DNA of 64,000 bases, taken from assembly GCF_001693485.1 (NCBI RefSeq), contig NZ_MAXC01000033.1, positions 372,001-436,000 of the forward strand. Reading direction: 5' to 3'. The number at the start of each line of letters is the position of its first letter. The first letter of the stretch is position 1. The notes beneath the pieces were generated by a model. That model was not told where the DNA came from, made no database searches, and saw only the letters and a program-made list of their open reading frames with translations. This DNA comes from Bradyrhizobium sp. LMTR 3 (GTDB lineage: Bacteria > Pseudomonadota > Alphaproteobacteria > Rhizobiales > Xanthobacteraceae). Below, piece by piece: positions 53,397 through 62,089 of this stretch. The position numbers were made by a program, and so were the translations under genes.

Positions 53397-55163
53397 ATGA
53401 TTGTCCGAGAACGTTTTTTTGGCCTTTTCCAGAAGTATTTGCTTGTGCTGTTCATGGCCGTCGCGATTCCGCTCGTGGTGAACGGTGTTGTCGAAAGCTG
53501 GTTCGGCTATCGCGACCAACGAGAAAGGCTCGATCAGTTGCTGGGCGTTCAAGCAACGTCGGCCGCCGCCGAAATCCATGACTTCATCTTCGGTATCACA
53601 AACCAGCTCGGCTGGTTGATCCAGGTTCCGTGGAGCGACGAGCCAGACGAACGTCGGCGGACCGAGGCGTTGCGCTTGCTTCGGCAAGATCCCGCCATCG
53701 TCGGTCTGGCACTCATCGATCACAAGGGCCTGGAACGCCTCTATGTCTCACGGATCGGGCTCAATCGAATTGAAAGCCGCGCGGACCGCTCCGCTGATCC
53801 TGCGGTAGTTGGCGCCCGCTCGGCACGAGTCTGGTTCAGCGACGTAAGTTACCATCGAGGCTCTGAACCACATTTGACGGTTGCGGTGGTCGGTAACCGC
53901 CCATCGGTCGGCGCGGTTGTCGCGGAGGTCAATCTCAAGCTGATCTGGGACGTGATTTCAGCGATAAAAGTGGGAAAGCGTGGCTTTGCCTTCGTCCTGG
54001 ACCGGCCGGGTCGGCTCATTGCGCATCCCGACATCAGTCTTGTGCTCCGTGGGGCGGAAGAAGCCACCTCCAAGCCGTTCCGTATCATACGCGACGCAAT
54101 CGGCCCGGCGGGGGCAGGCTTTGCGACGAGCCGGGATGCGGAAGGCCGCGAGATTGCCGCCGTCGCTGCTCCCGTTGCGGGTCCCGATTGGACAGTAATA
54201 GTCGAACAGCCGCTGTCTGAAGCCTACGCGCCCATCTATGCAGCCTTATGGCGGACCGCGGCGCTTCTCGCCGCGGGTACGATATTTGCCGCGCTGCTTG
54301 CCTACGCATTGGCGCACCGGATGACCGAACCGATAAGGGTTTTGGAGGAAGGGACTGAGAAAATCGGGGCCGGCTCTTTCGGTCACCGCATTTCCATCGA
54401 GACCGGAGACGAGTTTCAGCGTCTGGCAAACAGCTTCAACAACATGGCTGCCGAGTTGGAGCTCGCGCAGCAGCATCAGGAACGCATAGCGAAGCTGAAG
54501 CGATTCCTCGCGCCGCAGGTCGCCGACCTCGTCGATCGAGCGGGCGACGACAGTGTATTGGACGGCCGCCACGCGGAAGTCGTCGTCATATTCTGCGACT
54601 TGCGAGGCTTCACGGCATTTTCTGCGGCACTTGCGCCAGAGCAAGTCATGAGCGTTTTGTCGGAGTACTATGAGTGCCTCGGCAGAGCCATCACGCAATT
54701 TGCAGCGACACTCATCAGCTTCTCTGGGGACGGCCTCATGGTTCTGGTGAATGCTCCCGTTCCCGTCGAAGAGCCGGCATTAAGGGCTGTCGATCTCGCC
54801 GTTGAGATGCAGAAGAGCGTGCAAGGGCTCATCGCCGGCTGGCGATCCCGAGGCTACCAGGTTGGCTTCGGGATCGGTCTTGCCAGCGGGGCAGCGACCG
54901 TTGGACGGATCGGATACGCGGACCGGTTCGATTACACCGCCATCGGCAGTGTGGTGAACCTCGCGGCACGTCTATGCGCATCGGCGGCAGACCGGGAAAT
55001 CCTGATAGACGCTGAAGTCGCCGAACACGTTAGGGGCAAGCGTCCCCTGGCGAGACTTGGCGACCGCCAAATCAAGGGATTTGACGAAGCTATTCCGGTA
55101 TTCGGAATTTCTTTCGACACCGTGGCCGACATCAAGCCGCAGGGGTCTGGCGTAATCCGTTAG
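53397..55163 (+). CDS. Cache-HAMP class III adenylate/guanylate cyclase
   Basis: A 588-residue sensor enzyme: helix 1 about 12-32, periplasmic Cache-type domain about 40-285, helix 2 about 288-307, HAMP about 308-360, and a class III cyclase domain about 390-575. Metal residues Asp401 (VVVIFCDLRGFTAF) and Asp445 (ISFSGDGLMVL) are present; the base-specifying region is RFDYTAIGSVVNLAARL with Asn521 and Arg525. The position that is Lys in many adenylate cyclases is Ser441 here. ATG 53397 was chosen before the first helix. A binding-protein gene follows at 55229. Confidence 0.9.
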   Translation: MIVRERFFGLFQKYLLVLFMAVAIPLVVNGVVESWFGYRDQRERLDQLLGVQATSAAAEIHDFIFGITNQLGWLIQVPWSDEPDERRRTEALRLLRQDPAIVGLALIDHKGLERLYVSRIGLNRIESRADRSADPAVVGARSARVWFSDVSYHRGSEPHLTVAVVGNRPSVGAVVAEVNLKLIWDVISAIKVGKRGFAFVLDRPGRLIAHPDISLVLRGAEEATSKPFRIIRDAIGPAGAGFATSRDAEGREIAAVAAPVAGPDWTVIVEQPLSEAYAPIYAALWRTAALLAAGTIFAALLAYALAHRMTEPIRVLEEGTEKIGAGSFGHRISIETGDEFQRLANSFNNMAAELELAQQHQERIAKLKRFLAPQVADLVDRAGDDSVLDGRHAEVVVIFCDLRGFTAFSAALAPEQVMSVLSEYYECLGRAITQFAATLISFSGDGLMVLVNAPVPVEEPALRAVDLAVEMQKSVQGLIAGWRSRGYQVGFGIGLASGAATVGRIGYADRFDYTAIGSVVNLAARLCASAADREILIDAEVAEHVRGKRPLARLGDRQIKGFDEAIPVFGISFDTVADIKPQGSGVIR

Positions 55164-55228
55164 GGACTAGGTCAACTTCACGGGATATGCTGGGGGCGGC
55201 GTCCGAAACACAGTCAATCGGTGAAAGC

Positions 55229-56248
55229 ATGACGAGCGCCAACTTCAACGCAATGACGTCCGGCAGATGCGTCAGGCGACGAGACTTGCTTGCGTTGATG
55301 GCGGGCGCCGCCGCTTGGACAACCCCACTACATGCGCAGAAGGCAACGATGCCGGTCATCGGCTATCTCTGCGCGGAATCTCCCGAGCTGTTTGCCAGCC
55401 GGCTGAAAGCTTTCCATGAAGGACTTCGTGAAGCTGGCTTTGTCGAAGGCCGCAATGTCGCCATCGACTACCAGTGGGCCGAAGGGCAGTACACCCGAGT
55501 GCCGGCCCTGGCTGCCAACCTCGTTGCGCGCAATGTCGACATTGTCGTCGCGCCCGGCGGCGCGCAGATGGCGCTCGCTGCGAAAGCTGCTGCCTCCGAC
55601 AATGCAATCGTCTTTGAGATGGGTGGTGACCCCGTTCAGTTAGGTGTCGTGGACAGCCTGTCGCGGCCGGGCGGCAATATCACGGGGGTTTCGAGCCTGA
55701 GCGTCGACGTGTCGCCGAAGCGGCTTGAGTTGATGCATGAAGTACTGCCAGTCGCAGCAAAGCTGACGGTGGTCGCCAACCCTACGAGCCCAACCGCCAA
55801 TTCACAATTGCAGAAGCTGCGCTCGGGCGCCGAAACCTTGGGTGTCCGTCTGCAGGTGGTGAATGCAAGTACCGAGAAGGAATTCGAACCGATTTTCGCT
55901 GCCGCGGCCGAGGAAGCGGGCGGGCTCGTCTTTACGTCCGATCCCTATTTCGCGTTCCGCAGCAGACAACTGGCCGAACTCGCCATGAAATATCGCGTGC
56001 CGGCAATTACTCAGTCCCGGGACTTCCCCATGGCAGGCGGCTTGATGAGCTATGGGGGGGACTTTGCGCAATCGCATCGACGCGCGGGCATGTATGCCGG
56101 GCGGATCCTGAAAGGCGAGAAGCCCTCCGATCTTCCGGTACAGCTTGTCACCAAGGTGGAGTTCATCATCAACATGAAGGCGGCGAAGTTATTGGGGCGG
56201 GAGTTCTCGCCTTCATTCGTCAGCGGCGCTGATGAGGTGATTGAGTAA
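55229..56248 (+). CDS. ABC-type substrate-binding protein (PF04392 type), orphan
   Basis: A 339-residue periplasmic binding protein with an Arg-rich, Tat-like signal peptide (CVRRRDLLALMAGAAAW). The body shows PVIGYLCAESPELFASRLKA, FHEGLREAGFVEGRNVAIDY, QWAEGQYTRVPALAANLV, a GGAQMALAAK segment and DPVQLGVVDSLSRPGGNITG, matching the family of putative tryptophan/tyrosine binding proteins. No permease or ATPase gene is adjacent, so it may serve signalling rather than transport. It lies 65 bp after the Cache-HAMP cyclase stop on the same strand, likely one operon. Confidence 0.88.
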   Translation: MTSANFNAMTSGRCVRRRDLLALMAGAAAWTTPLHAQKATMPVIGYLCAESPELFASRLKAFHEGLREAGFVEGRNVAIDYQWAEGQYTRVPALAANLVARNVDIVVAPGGAQMALAAKAAASDNAIVFEMGGDPVQLGVVDSLSRPGGNITGVSSLSVDVSPKRLELMHEVLPVAAKLTVVANPTSPTANSQLQKLRSGAETLGVRLQVVNASTEKEFEPIFAAAAEEAGGLVFTSDPYFAFRSRQLAELAMKYRVPAITQSRDFPMAGGLMSYGGDFAQSHRRAGMYAGRILKGEKPSDLPVQLVTKVEFIINMKAAKLLGREFSPSFVSGADEVIE

Positions 56249-56275
56249 GAGATCTGTTCCCGCTGCGAGGTCAGA

Positions 56276-56836
56276 TCAGAGGCCGAGTGTGATCTCGGCC
56301 CAGCGCATCACAGTGCTGCCATTGAGAAACTCGATCACGCTGGGCTCGATAGCTTCCGGCCGGTCGTGACTGAGCACGGCAGTCGCTGCGATCATGTCGC
56401 AGCGTTCCCTGAAGACGACGGATATCGCCGTCTTGCCGAGCGGATTGCGAGCGTTGAGCGTATATGCGCGGCTGCGACCTTCCATCCACGCAATTCTGAT
56501 TGGACGGCTGGTGCCGAGCGGGGAGACGTCGCCGACGAGCACAATATCTCCCATGCGGTCCACATCGTCGTCATCGGCTACGCCCGTCGTGCAATTGCAA
56601 AAGCCGATCTTGGCACGCAGATAAATGTTCACCTCGGCGCCGCAACCCGCCGCCTTGCAGCGGAAGGCCTTTCCCTTCCCGAAGGGATCGCTGGGGAAGG
56701 GCCAAGCCATCTCGGTCCATACCGGCGTGGTCGCCGTTGCGGCCGCGTTCTGTGGCAGACCAGACCATGCCAGCAGCGCCGCCAGCACGCTTGCCAGCGA
56801 CGCTGCTACAATGGCGACACGACCTACCGCTCTCAT
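56276..56836 (-). CDS. Exported cysteine-containing protein of unknown function
   Basis: A 186-residue protein: signal peptide (AVGRVAIVAASLASVLAALL), then WTEMAWPFPSDPFGKGKAFR, a Cys cluster with CKAAGCGAEVNIYLRAKIGF then CNC, a DDDDVDRMGDIVLVGDVS stretch and GRSRAYTLNARN. I recognise it as a family annotated only as hypothetical in Bradyrhizobium. The cysteines could make disulfides or bind metal. It starts 19 bp after the TPR protein stop on the same strand. Confidence 0.7.
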   Translation of the reverse strand: MRAVGRVAIVAASLASVLAALLAWSGLPQNAAATATTPVWTEMAWPFPSDPFGKGKAFRCKAAGCGAEVNIYLRAKIGFCNCTTGVADDDDVDRMGDIVLVGDVSPLGTSRPIRIAWMEGRSRAYTLNARNPLGKTAISVVFRERCDMIAATAVLSHDRPEAIEPSVIEFLNGSTVMRWAEITLGL

Positions 56837-56855
56837 GGTACCACCGTCGGTTGGG

Positions 56856-58442
56856 CTAGTTGCTGGCGAGATACTTCTTCGCCGCCGCGACGTCTGGCCG
56901 TTCCGTGTCGGCATTCGCCGTCAGCGACACGAGTTGCTGATAGTTGTCTCGCGCCACAACCTTGTCACCGAGCGCATCGGCGGCCTTGGCGGCGCCTGCG
57001 TAGCCTTGGAGACGGTTCGGCTCCTTGGCCTTGGTGGCCTCGAAGGCCGCAAGCGCCTCCTTGGCCATGCCGCGATCGAGCAGCATGAAGCCGTAAAGCT
57101 CGCGCGCCGGTGCCAGCGGGCCTGGCGTGATCACATGCTTTTCGGTCTTGTCCTCGGCCTCCGCTGCAGCGCTCATGGCCTTGAGCGCTTCGTCGTATTT
57201 GCCCTCGGAGTGAAGCACCCAGGCAACAGCCACCTGATGCTGGATATCGACGATCCCCGACCAATAATTATCTTTGGCTTCGCGCAACTTGTCGCGCAAT
57301 TCTGCGAGCTTCTGGACGTCGGCCCTCGCGGCCTCCGGCTTGCCAGAGCGCGCTGCGCCGAGCGCGCGGGCGAAGTGCGAGATGGCCATCGCGAAGTTCA
57401 AGCCGCTCGGTCTGACAGCCAGTTGTGAGGCGCCGTCCCAGTCACCGCGCTCGATCGCATAACGGGCTGGCGACGCCGCCAGCGCGTAGTCGGCCGCCGC
57501 GACGGTGGCCTTGAAGTCGGTCTCCCTTGTCATGTCGTTCGTGACGGCGAGCGCCTGCTGATCTTGGGCAAGTTGAAGGTGGGCGTAAACCATATAATCC
57601 TGCGCGTGCAGATAATTGCCCACCGACTTTTCGGCCTTGGCCGCCTTTACCGAGGCGACGTTGGAGGCGATCGATTCCTTCCAGTAGCCGACGCGGGTGT
57701 AGATGTGCGACGGCATGTGCTGGGCGTGCGGCGCGGCCGGCGCGATCTTGGCGTACCGGTTGGCGGCGTCGAGCCCTTTTTGTGCGGTCGCCGGATAGTC
57801 GTACAGATGGATCAGGTAGTGCGTTACGCCCGGATGCTGCGGCAGCCGCACGGACAATGGCTCAAGAATTGCGGCGCCCTTGGCCTGCTGGGCGTATGTC
57901 TTGTCGTTCAGATCTGCCGACGTGTTGAGCGTGATGGCGTAGGCGATCTGAGCTTCGTCGTCATCAGGATATTTCGCTGCGACTTTAGCTAGCGCATCCC
58001 GCAAGGCGCGCATGCGCTGGACGTGGGGAATTTTGTCATAATCCGCGTACATCACCATAAGGGCATCGATGTAGTCGCGTTCGCGCTCGGTCTTGGCCCC
58101 GATTTCCTTGGCCTTCGTGATAGCGGCAAGCCCGGGCGCGAGATTCGGCCGCGGGATTGCGGCGTGCGGGTTGTCCATCAGCGTGAGCGCAATGCCCCAA
58201 TATCCCATGGCACATGTGGGGTCAGCCTCGATGACCTCCTTAAAGATCTCTTTGGCGTTGGCGTACCAATAGGAGTGCTGATAGCGCATCGCACGATCGA
58301 AGCGACGCTGCGCCACCTCGTTGCAAGAGGTCTTAAAATGCACTTGACCGAGCTGCTGATCCACATCGTCTTGCGCGAACAGCGGCTGGGATGTCGATAG
58401 GGTAAGAGCTGCGACGGTAAACCCGAGGAGAGACTTCCGCAT
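56856..58442 (-). CDS. Exported TPR-repeat protein
   Basis: A 528-residue protein with a signal peptide (MRKSLLGFTVAALTLSTSQPLFA), an N-terminal QVHFKTSCNEVAQRRFDRAM motif, and many TPR-like helical pairs (for instance YQHSYWYANAKEIFKEVIEA, DPTCAMGYWGIALTLMDN, then YDEALKAMSAAAEAEDK). TPR arrays mediate protein contacts; the partner is unknown. It is the first gene of a two-gene unit with the cysteine-containing exported protein, so the two may act together. Confidence 0.82.
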   Translation of the reverse strand: MRKSLLGFTVAALTLSTSQPLFAQDDVDQQLGQVHFKTSCNEVAQRRFDRAMRYQHSYWYANAKEIFKEVIEADPTCAMGYWGIALTLMDNPHAAIPRPNLAPGLAAITKAKEIGAKTERERDYIDALMVMYADYDKIPHVQRMRALRDALAKVAAKYPDDDEAQIAYAITLNTSADLNDKTYAQQAKGAAILEPLSVRLPQHPGVTHYLIHLYDYPATAQKGLDAANRYAKIAPAAPHAQHMPSHIYTRVGYWKESIASNVASVKAAKAEKSVGNYLHAQDYMVYAHLQLAQDQQALAVTNDMTRETDFKATVAAADYALAASPARYAIERGDWDGASQLAVRPSGLNFAMAISHFARALGAARSGKPEAARADVQKLAELRDKLREAKDNYWSGIVDIQHQVAVAWVLHSEGKYDEALKAMSAAAEAEDKTEKHVITPGPLAPARELYGFMLLDRGMAKEALAAFEATKAKEPNRLQGYAGAAKAADALGDKVVARDNYQQLVSLTANADTERPDVAAAKKYLASN

Positions 58443-58617
58443 GGCCTTCCTCCTTTTGACGCACCTGGAAATGAATAGATCGCAATATGCCTTTATACGC
58501 CTTTCGCGCCCGTGCTTGAACGAATATGTGGATCATGGCAGCGCAACTGACCTTTCGGCCCTTGAGCTCAAACCTTCTTGGAGGGTCCGCTGCGCGTCTA
58601 CTTCGGATCAGCGCGCT

Positions 58618-58835
58618 TAGCCGCGCCCGCGATAGGGCGCGACGCCCTGATCGGGCACCCACACGTCCTTGGGCAGTCTGCCGGTCTGCCGGAACAGGTC
58701 GATCGGGATACCGCCGCGCGGATACCAGTAGCCACCGATGCGCAAGAATTTCGGCTTGATCTCGGCCGCGATCCGCTTGCCGATCATGACCGTGCAATCC
58801 TCATGGAAGGCGCCGTGATTGCGAAAGCTCGCGAC
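58618..58835 (-). pseudogene. Duplicated 3' end of queF (fragment)
   Basis: This 218-bp stretch matches 61558-61775, the 3' end of the intact queF, with about 18 mismatches (about 92% identity by my count). In frame it encodes VASFRNHGAFHEDCTVMIGK through DQGVAPYRGRG and a stop. Nearly all changes are synonymous, with four to five amino acid replacements. It lacks the catalytic Cys and the ESKSLKLY motif, so it is not functional. Upstream in the fragment's frame the coding sequence is unrelated. It has the same orientation as the intact gene, 2.9 kb away. Confidence 0.88.
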
Positions 58836-58913
58836 GGTAAGTTCGGTCCTTCGAAAGGCTATTCTGGGTTTCAGCCGTGTGCTAGAATGTAGGTACAGGG
58901 AAGGGGAGCAGCT

Positions 58914-59402
58914 ATGAAGCTTCTCAGACAATCTCTGATGCTGGCAGCCCTTGCCGCGGCGATTTTTTTCGGGTGGAGCACAGTTGCGCAGGCTGGCGAG
59001 CCCCGTATTGCCCTTAAAGGCTATGACCCGGTGGCATATTTCACTGACGAACGTCCGATGGTCGGCGATCCGCAATATCAATACGAGTGGGACGGAGCGG
59101 TCTACCGATTTGCATCCGCCCAACATCTCACGCTGTTCAAGGCCGATCCCGATCGCTATCTGCCGCAATACAACAACTGGTGCGCTGCTTCAGTGGCGAA
59201 AGGCGAGAAGGTACACGGGAATCCGGAATGGTGGCTCGTGGTCGATGGCCGCCTCTATCTGTTCGGAAGACCGATCGGTCCCAGTCTGATGAGCAAGGAT
59301 GCGGGCATGAAAGGCCGGGCCGACGAGAACTGGCCGAAGGTTTCAGGATTGCCGGCTCCGCCACTGCCCGACCACATGCGTGGCGCGAGCCAATCGCAAT
59401 AG
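58914..59402 (+). CDS. Exported YHS-domain protein
   Basis: A 162-residue protein with a signal peptide (MKLLRQSLMLAALAAAIFFG) and a YHS-type core: EPRIALKGYDPVAYFTDERP, YQYEWDGAVYRFASAQHLTL, FKADPDRYLPQYNNWCAASV and a tail WWLVVDGRLYLFGRP. YHS domains are small metal-associated modules linked to copper and heavy-metal proteins; the role here is unknown. An AGGGGAG site precedes the ATG. It converges on the cyclase-TPR gene and lies between the two queF 3' copies. Confidence 0.85.
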   Translation: MKLLRQSLMLAALAAAIFFGWSTVAQAGEPRIALKGYDPVAYFTDERPMVGDPQYQYEWDGAVYRFASAQHLTLFKADPDRYLPQYNNWCAASVAKGEKVHGNPEWWLVVDGRLYLFGRPIGPSLMSKDAGMKGRADENWPKVSGLPAPPLPDHMRGASQSQ

Positions 59403-59407
59403 CGGGC

Positions 59408-61294
59408 CTATAACCCGGCCGCCTTCATTCCTTCCCGCAGATATTCGGAATGTGAAGGGTCTTTGAAGCGCGAGCCTAACTTCTCCAAATCGAGAAACGG
59501 TACGCGGCGGCGGAGCGCCTCGACATAACGCGCGGCTTGCTCCTTGCGGCCGAGTTGGGCAGCGGCCGCAGCAGCCGGGACATTGAACATGGGAAAATCG
59601 GAATAGCGCGCAAGGCCGCGCTCGGCGACGCGCAGGGCGTCCTCGTGCCGATGCTCGAGATAATAGGCGACCGCCAGATCGAACACGAACCTCGGTTCGA
59701 GCATGGGATCGAGCTTGAGCGCGAGCTGGAGCGCTTCGGTCGCTCCGCCGATGTCGCCCGAGAAGGACTGCACCGACCCCCATATTGCCAGCGCGTTGGC
59801 GTCGCTCGGGTTGATTTCAATAGCTCGCTTCACCGCGTCCTTTGCTTGATCGTATTCGGTGCGCGCAAGAAGTATATGTCCGAGTGCACGGTATCCGTCG
59901 GGCTCGTTGGGTCCCAGCGTGATCGCCTTGCGTGCTTCTGCCGCGCCCCGCGCGAGTTCCTGATCGGGAAATTCCGTCCAGCCCAGAATTGCCATTGAGT
60001 AGAGCGCTTCTGCCAGCAGGGCCCGTGCCGCAGCATAATTTGGGTCCAACTCTATCGCCTTCGTGATCAGCTCGCGAAACTGGCGGTTCGTGGCTCGCGA
60101 ACCTCCTTGCCCGATCGCCCTCGCGCGCAGAACCAGATCGAAGGCCGTCGGATTGGGCCGCGGGTGATCGAGCTGCCGTCGGCTTTCGATGAGCGTAACA
60201 TTGGCCGCAAGGGTGCCGGCGATCCGACGGGCGATCGTGTCCTGAAACTCGAAAATATCGGTAAGCTGGCCGTCGAAATGATCGGTCCACATCACTGTGC
60301 CAACTCGTGGTTCGGTCAATTCCGCAGCGATACGCACGCGTGTACCCGAGTGCCTGACACTCCCCCCAACCAGATAGTTCGCGCCCAGCTCGGAAACGAT
60401 CTCTTCACGTGTGGCCGGCCGCTTCTTGTAGGGCAACACGGCATTTCGCCCGATCACCCGCAGCGTGTTGAAACGGCCGAGAGCGCTGATGACTTCCTCG
60501 GTTACACCGTCGGCGAAATAGTCCTTGCCTTCGTCGCCGGTTTGATTGGCAAAGGGCAACACGGCAATGACCGGGATCGCGCTGGAGGCGATGGGCCTTG
60601 CCGGCGCGGCGCCTTGCGATACATTGGGTGGCGCGCGAGGCAAGCTGAACCATGTGATCGCCGCTAAAGCGATCGTGACCGTTATCGCCACGCCCGCCCA
60701 TGTCCACACCGATGATCGTCGTCTCGGCTGAGCGAGCGGCGCGGCCGGTTCGACCGCTGCAGCCACTGAAGGCTCGATGCGATAGACCTTGATAGGGTTG
60801 GAAATGTTCTTGAGTTTCTGCTCCCCGGCGTCCGTGATGGGAATTTCGAGCTTACCCCGTACTTGTCGGTACGCATCTTCGGACAGGCAGATGCCGCCCG
60901 GCGGCGCAATCTGCTCCAGCCTTGCCGCGATGTTGACTCCATCGCCGAATACGTCGCCTTTCTCGACAATAACGTCTCCGAGGTTGACTCCGATGCGGAA
61001 TTCGATGCGGACGTCGGCAGCAATGTTCGTGTTGCGCCGTGCCATTCCACTCTGTATCGCCACGGCACAGGAAACTGCTTCCACAATCGACGGGAACGAA
61101 AGCAATAAGCCGTCCCCGGTGGTTTTAACGATGTGTCCCTTGTGAGCGGCAATAAGCGGATCGATCAACGCCAGGCGATGTGCTTTCAACGCCGCCAATG
61201 TGCCTCTCTCGTTCGCGCCCATCAGACGCGAGTAGCCCACCACGTCGGCGGCGACGATCGCAGCGAGGTGACGCTCGATAGGGCCCGTAGACAC
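59408..61294 (-). CDS. Class III cyclase with TolB-like and TPR domains
   Basis: A 628-residue protein. N-terminal cyclase domain about 1-170 has metal residues Asp17 (AADVVGYSRLM) and Asp61 (KTTGDGLLLSF), Lys57 and RLEQIAPPGG; Asn121 and Arg125 support transition state binding. A membrane helix lies about 198-218, then a TolB/CadC-like region (PVIAVLPFANQTGDEGKDYF, VIGRNAVLPYK) and TPR repeats about 400-590. It starts with GTG at 61294. The type is common in Bradyrhizobium, with little experimental work. It likely signals via cAMP/cGMP. Confidence 0.9.
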   Translation of the reverse strand: MSTGPIERHLAAIVAADVVGYSRLMGANERGTLAALKAHRLALIDPLIAAHKGHIVKTTGDGLLLSFPSIVEAVSCAVAIQSGMARRNTNIAADVRIEFRIGVNLGDVIVEKGDVFGDGVNIAARLEQIAPPGGICLSEDAYRQVRGKLEIPITDAGEQKLKNISNPIKVYRIEPSVAAAVEPAAPLAQPRRRSSVWTWAGVAITVTIALAAITWFSLPRAPPNVSQGAAPARPIASSAIPVIAVLPFANQTGDEGKDYFADGVTEEVISALGRFNTLRVIGRNAVLPYKKRPATREEIVSELGANYLVGGSVRHSGTRVRIAAELTEPRVGTVMWTDHFDGQLTDIFEFQDTIARRIAGTLAANVTLIESRRQLDHPRPNPTAFDLVLRARAIGQGGSRATNRQFRELITKAIELDPNYAAARALLAEALYSMAILGWTEFPDQELARGAAEARKAITLGPNEPDGYRALGHILLARTEYDQAKDAVKRAIEINPSDANALAIWGSVQSFSGDIGGATEALQLALKLDPMLEPRFVFDLAVAYYLEHRHEDALRVAERGLARYSDFPMFNVPAAAAAAQLGRKEQAARYVEALRRRVPFLDLEKLGSRFKDPSHSEYLREGMKAAGL

Positions 61295-61556
61295 AGTCGA
61301 GATTCCCTACCAACCTTGAATAGTCCGTCACCTTAGCTCTATTCGGTCCCGCGCGGCGGCAGCAAATGGCCGCAGAGGCCGTGCCAATAGCTAAGGATCC
61401 GGTCAGTATCGGGCATAAGGAGCGCGGATGATGACCGCTTCTGACACATCGCGTCCCTTCGCTGCGACGCGGAATTTGGTCGCCATCATGCCATAGCGCA
61501 CGTCGAGTAAGCACATCAATCAATCTCGATTTATGGGTACGCGCCCCGGCTCGTGC

Positions 61557-62036
61557 CTAGCCGCGCCCGCGATAAGGCGCGACGCCCTGATCGGGCACCC
61601 ACACGTCCTTTGGAAGTTTGCCGGTCTGCCAGAACACGTCGATTGGGATGCCGCCGCGCGGATACCAGTAGCCGCCAATGCGCAGCCATTTCGGCTTGAT
61701 TTCGGCCGCAATCCGCTTACCGATCATGACCGTGCAATCCTCGTGGAAAGCGCCGTGATTGCGAAAGCTCGCGACATAGAGCTTTAGCGATTTGGATTCC
61801 AGCAGCCATTGTCCCGGCACATAGTCGATCACGAGATGCGCGAAATCCGGCTGGCCGGTCACGGGGCAAATCGAAGTGAATTCCGGTGCGGTGAAGCGAA
61901 CCAGATAATTGGTGCCCGCTTGCGGATTGGGCACGCGGTCGAGCTGTGCCTTTTCAGGGCTATCAGGCCATTCCACGGCGCGGCCGAGCTGCAGTGATTT
62001 GGGCAATGATTTCTGCAAAGATTTCTTGGCCATCAT
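61557..62036 (-). CDS. queF: NADPH-dependent 7-cyano-7-deazaguanine reductase
   Basis: QueF reduces preQ0 to preQ1 in queuosine synthesis. The 159-residue protein has the catalytic Cys in FTSICPVTGQPDF, the QueF motif ESKSLKLYVASFRNHGAFHE, and IGGYWYPRGGIPIDVF near the end. ATG 62036 was chosen; 62033 is equally possible. A second 3' end fragment lies 2.9 kb downstream in the direction of transcription. No preQ1 riboswitch is visible upstream. Confidence 0.95.
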   Translation of the reverse strand: MMAKKSLQKSLPKSLQLGRAVEWPDSPEKAQLDRVPNPQAGTNYLVRFTAPEFTSICPVTGQPDFAHLVIDYVPGQWLLESKSLKLYVASFRNHGAFHEDCTVMIGKRIAAEIKPKWLRIGGYWYPRGGIPIDVFWQTGKLPKDVWVPDQGVAPYRGRG

Positions 62037-62089
62037 GATTGTCCTGTTGGAAGGGCTGACATGGACGCAAGCGTCGTTGCCGTCAACTG

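Noticed and set aside
62037..62089. Possible preQ1 riboswitch before queF
   Set aside because: The 53-bp gap is too short and shows no preQ1 aptamer features.
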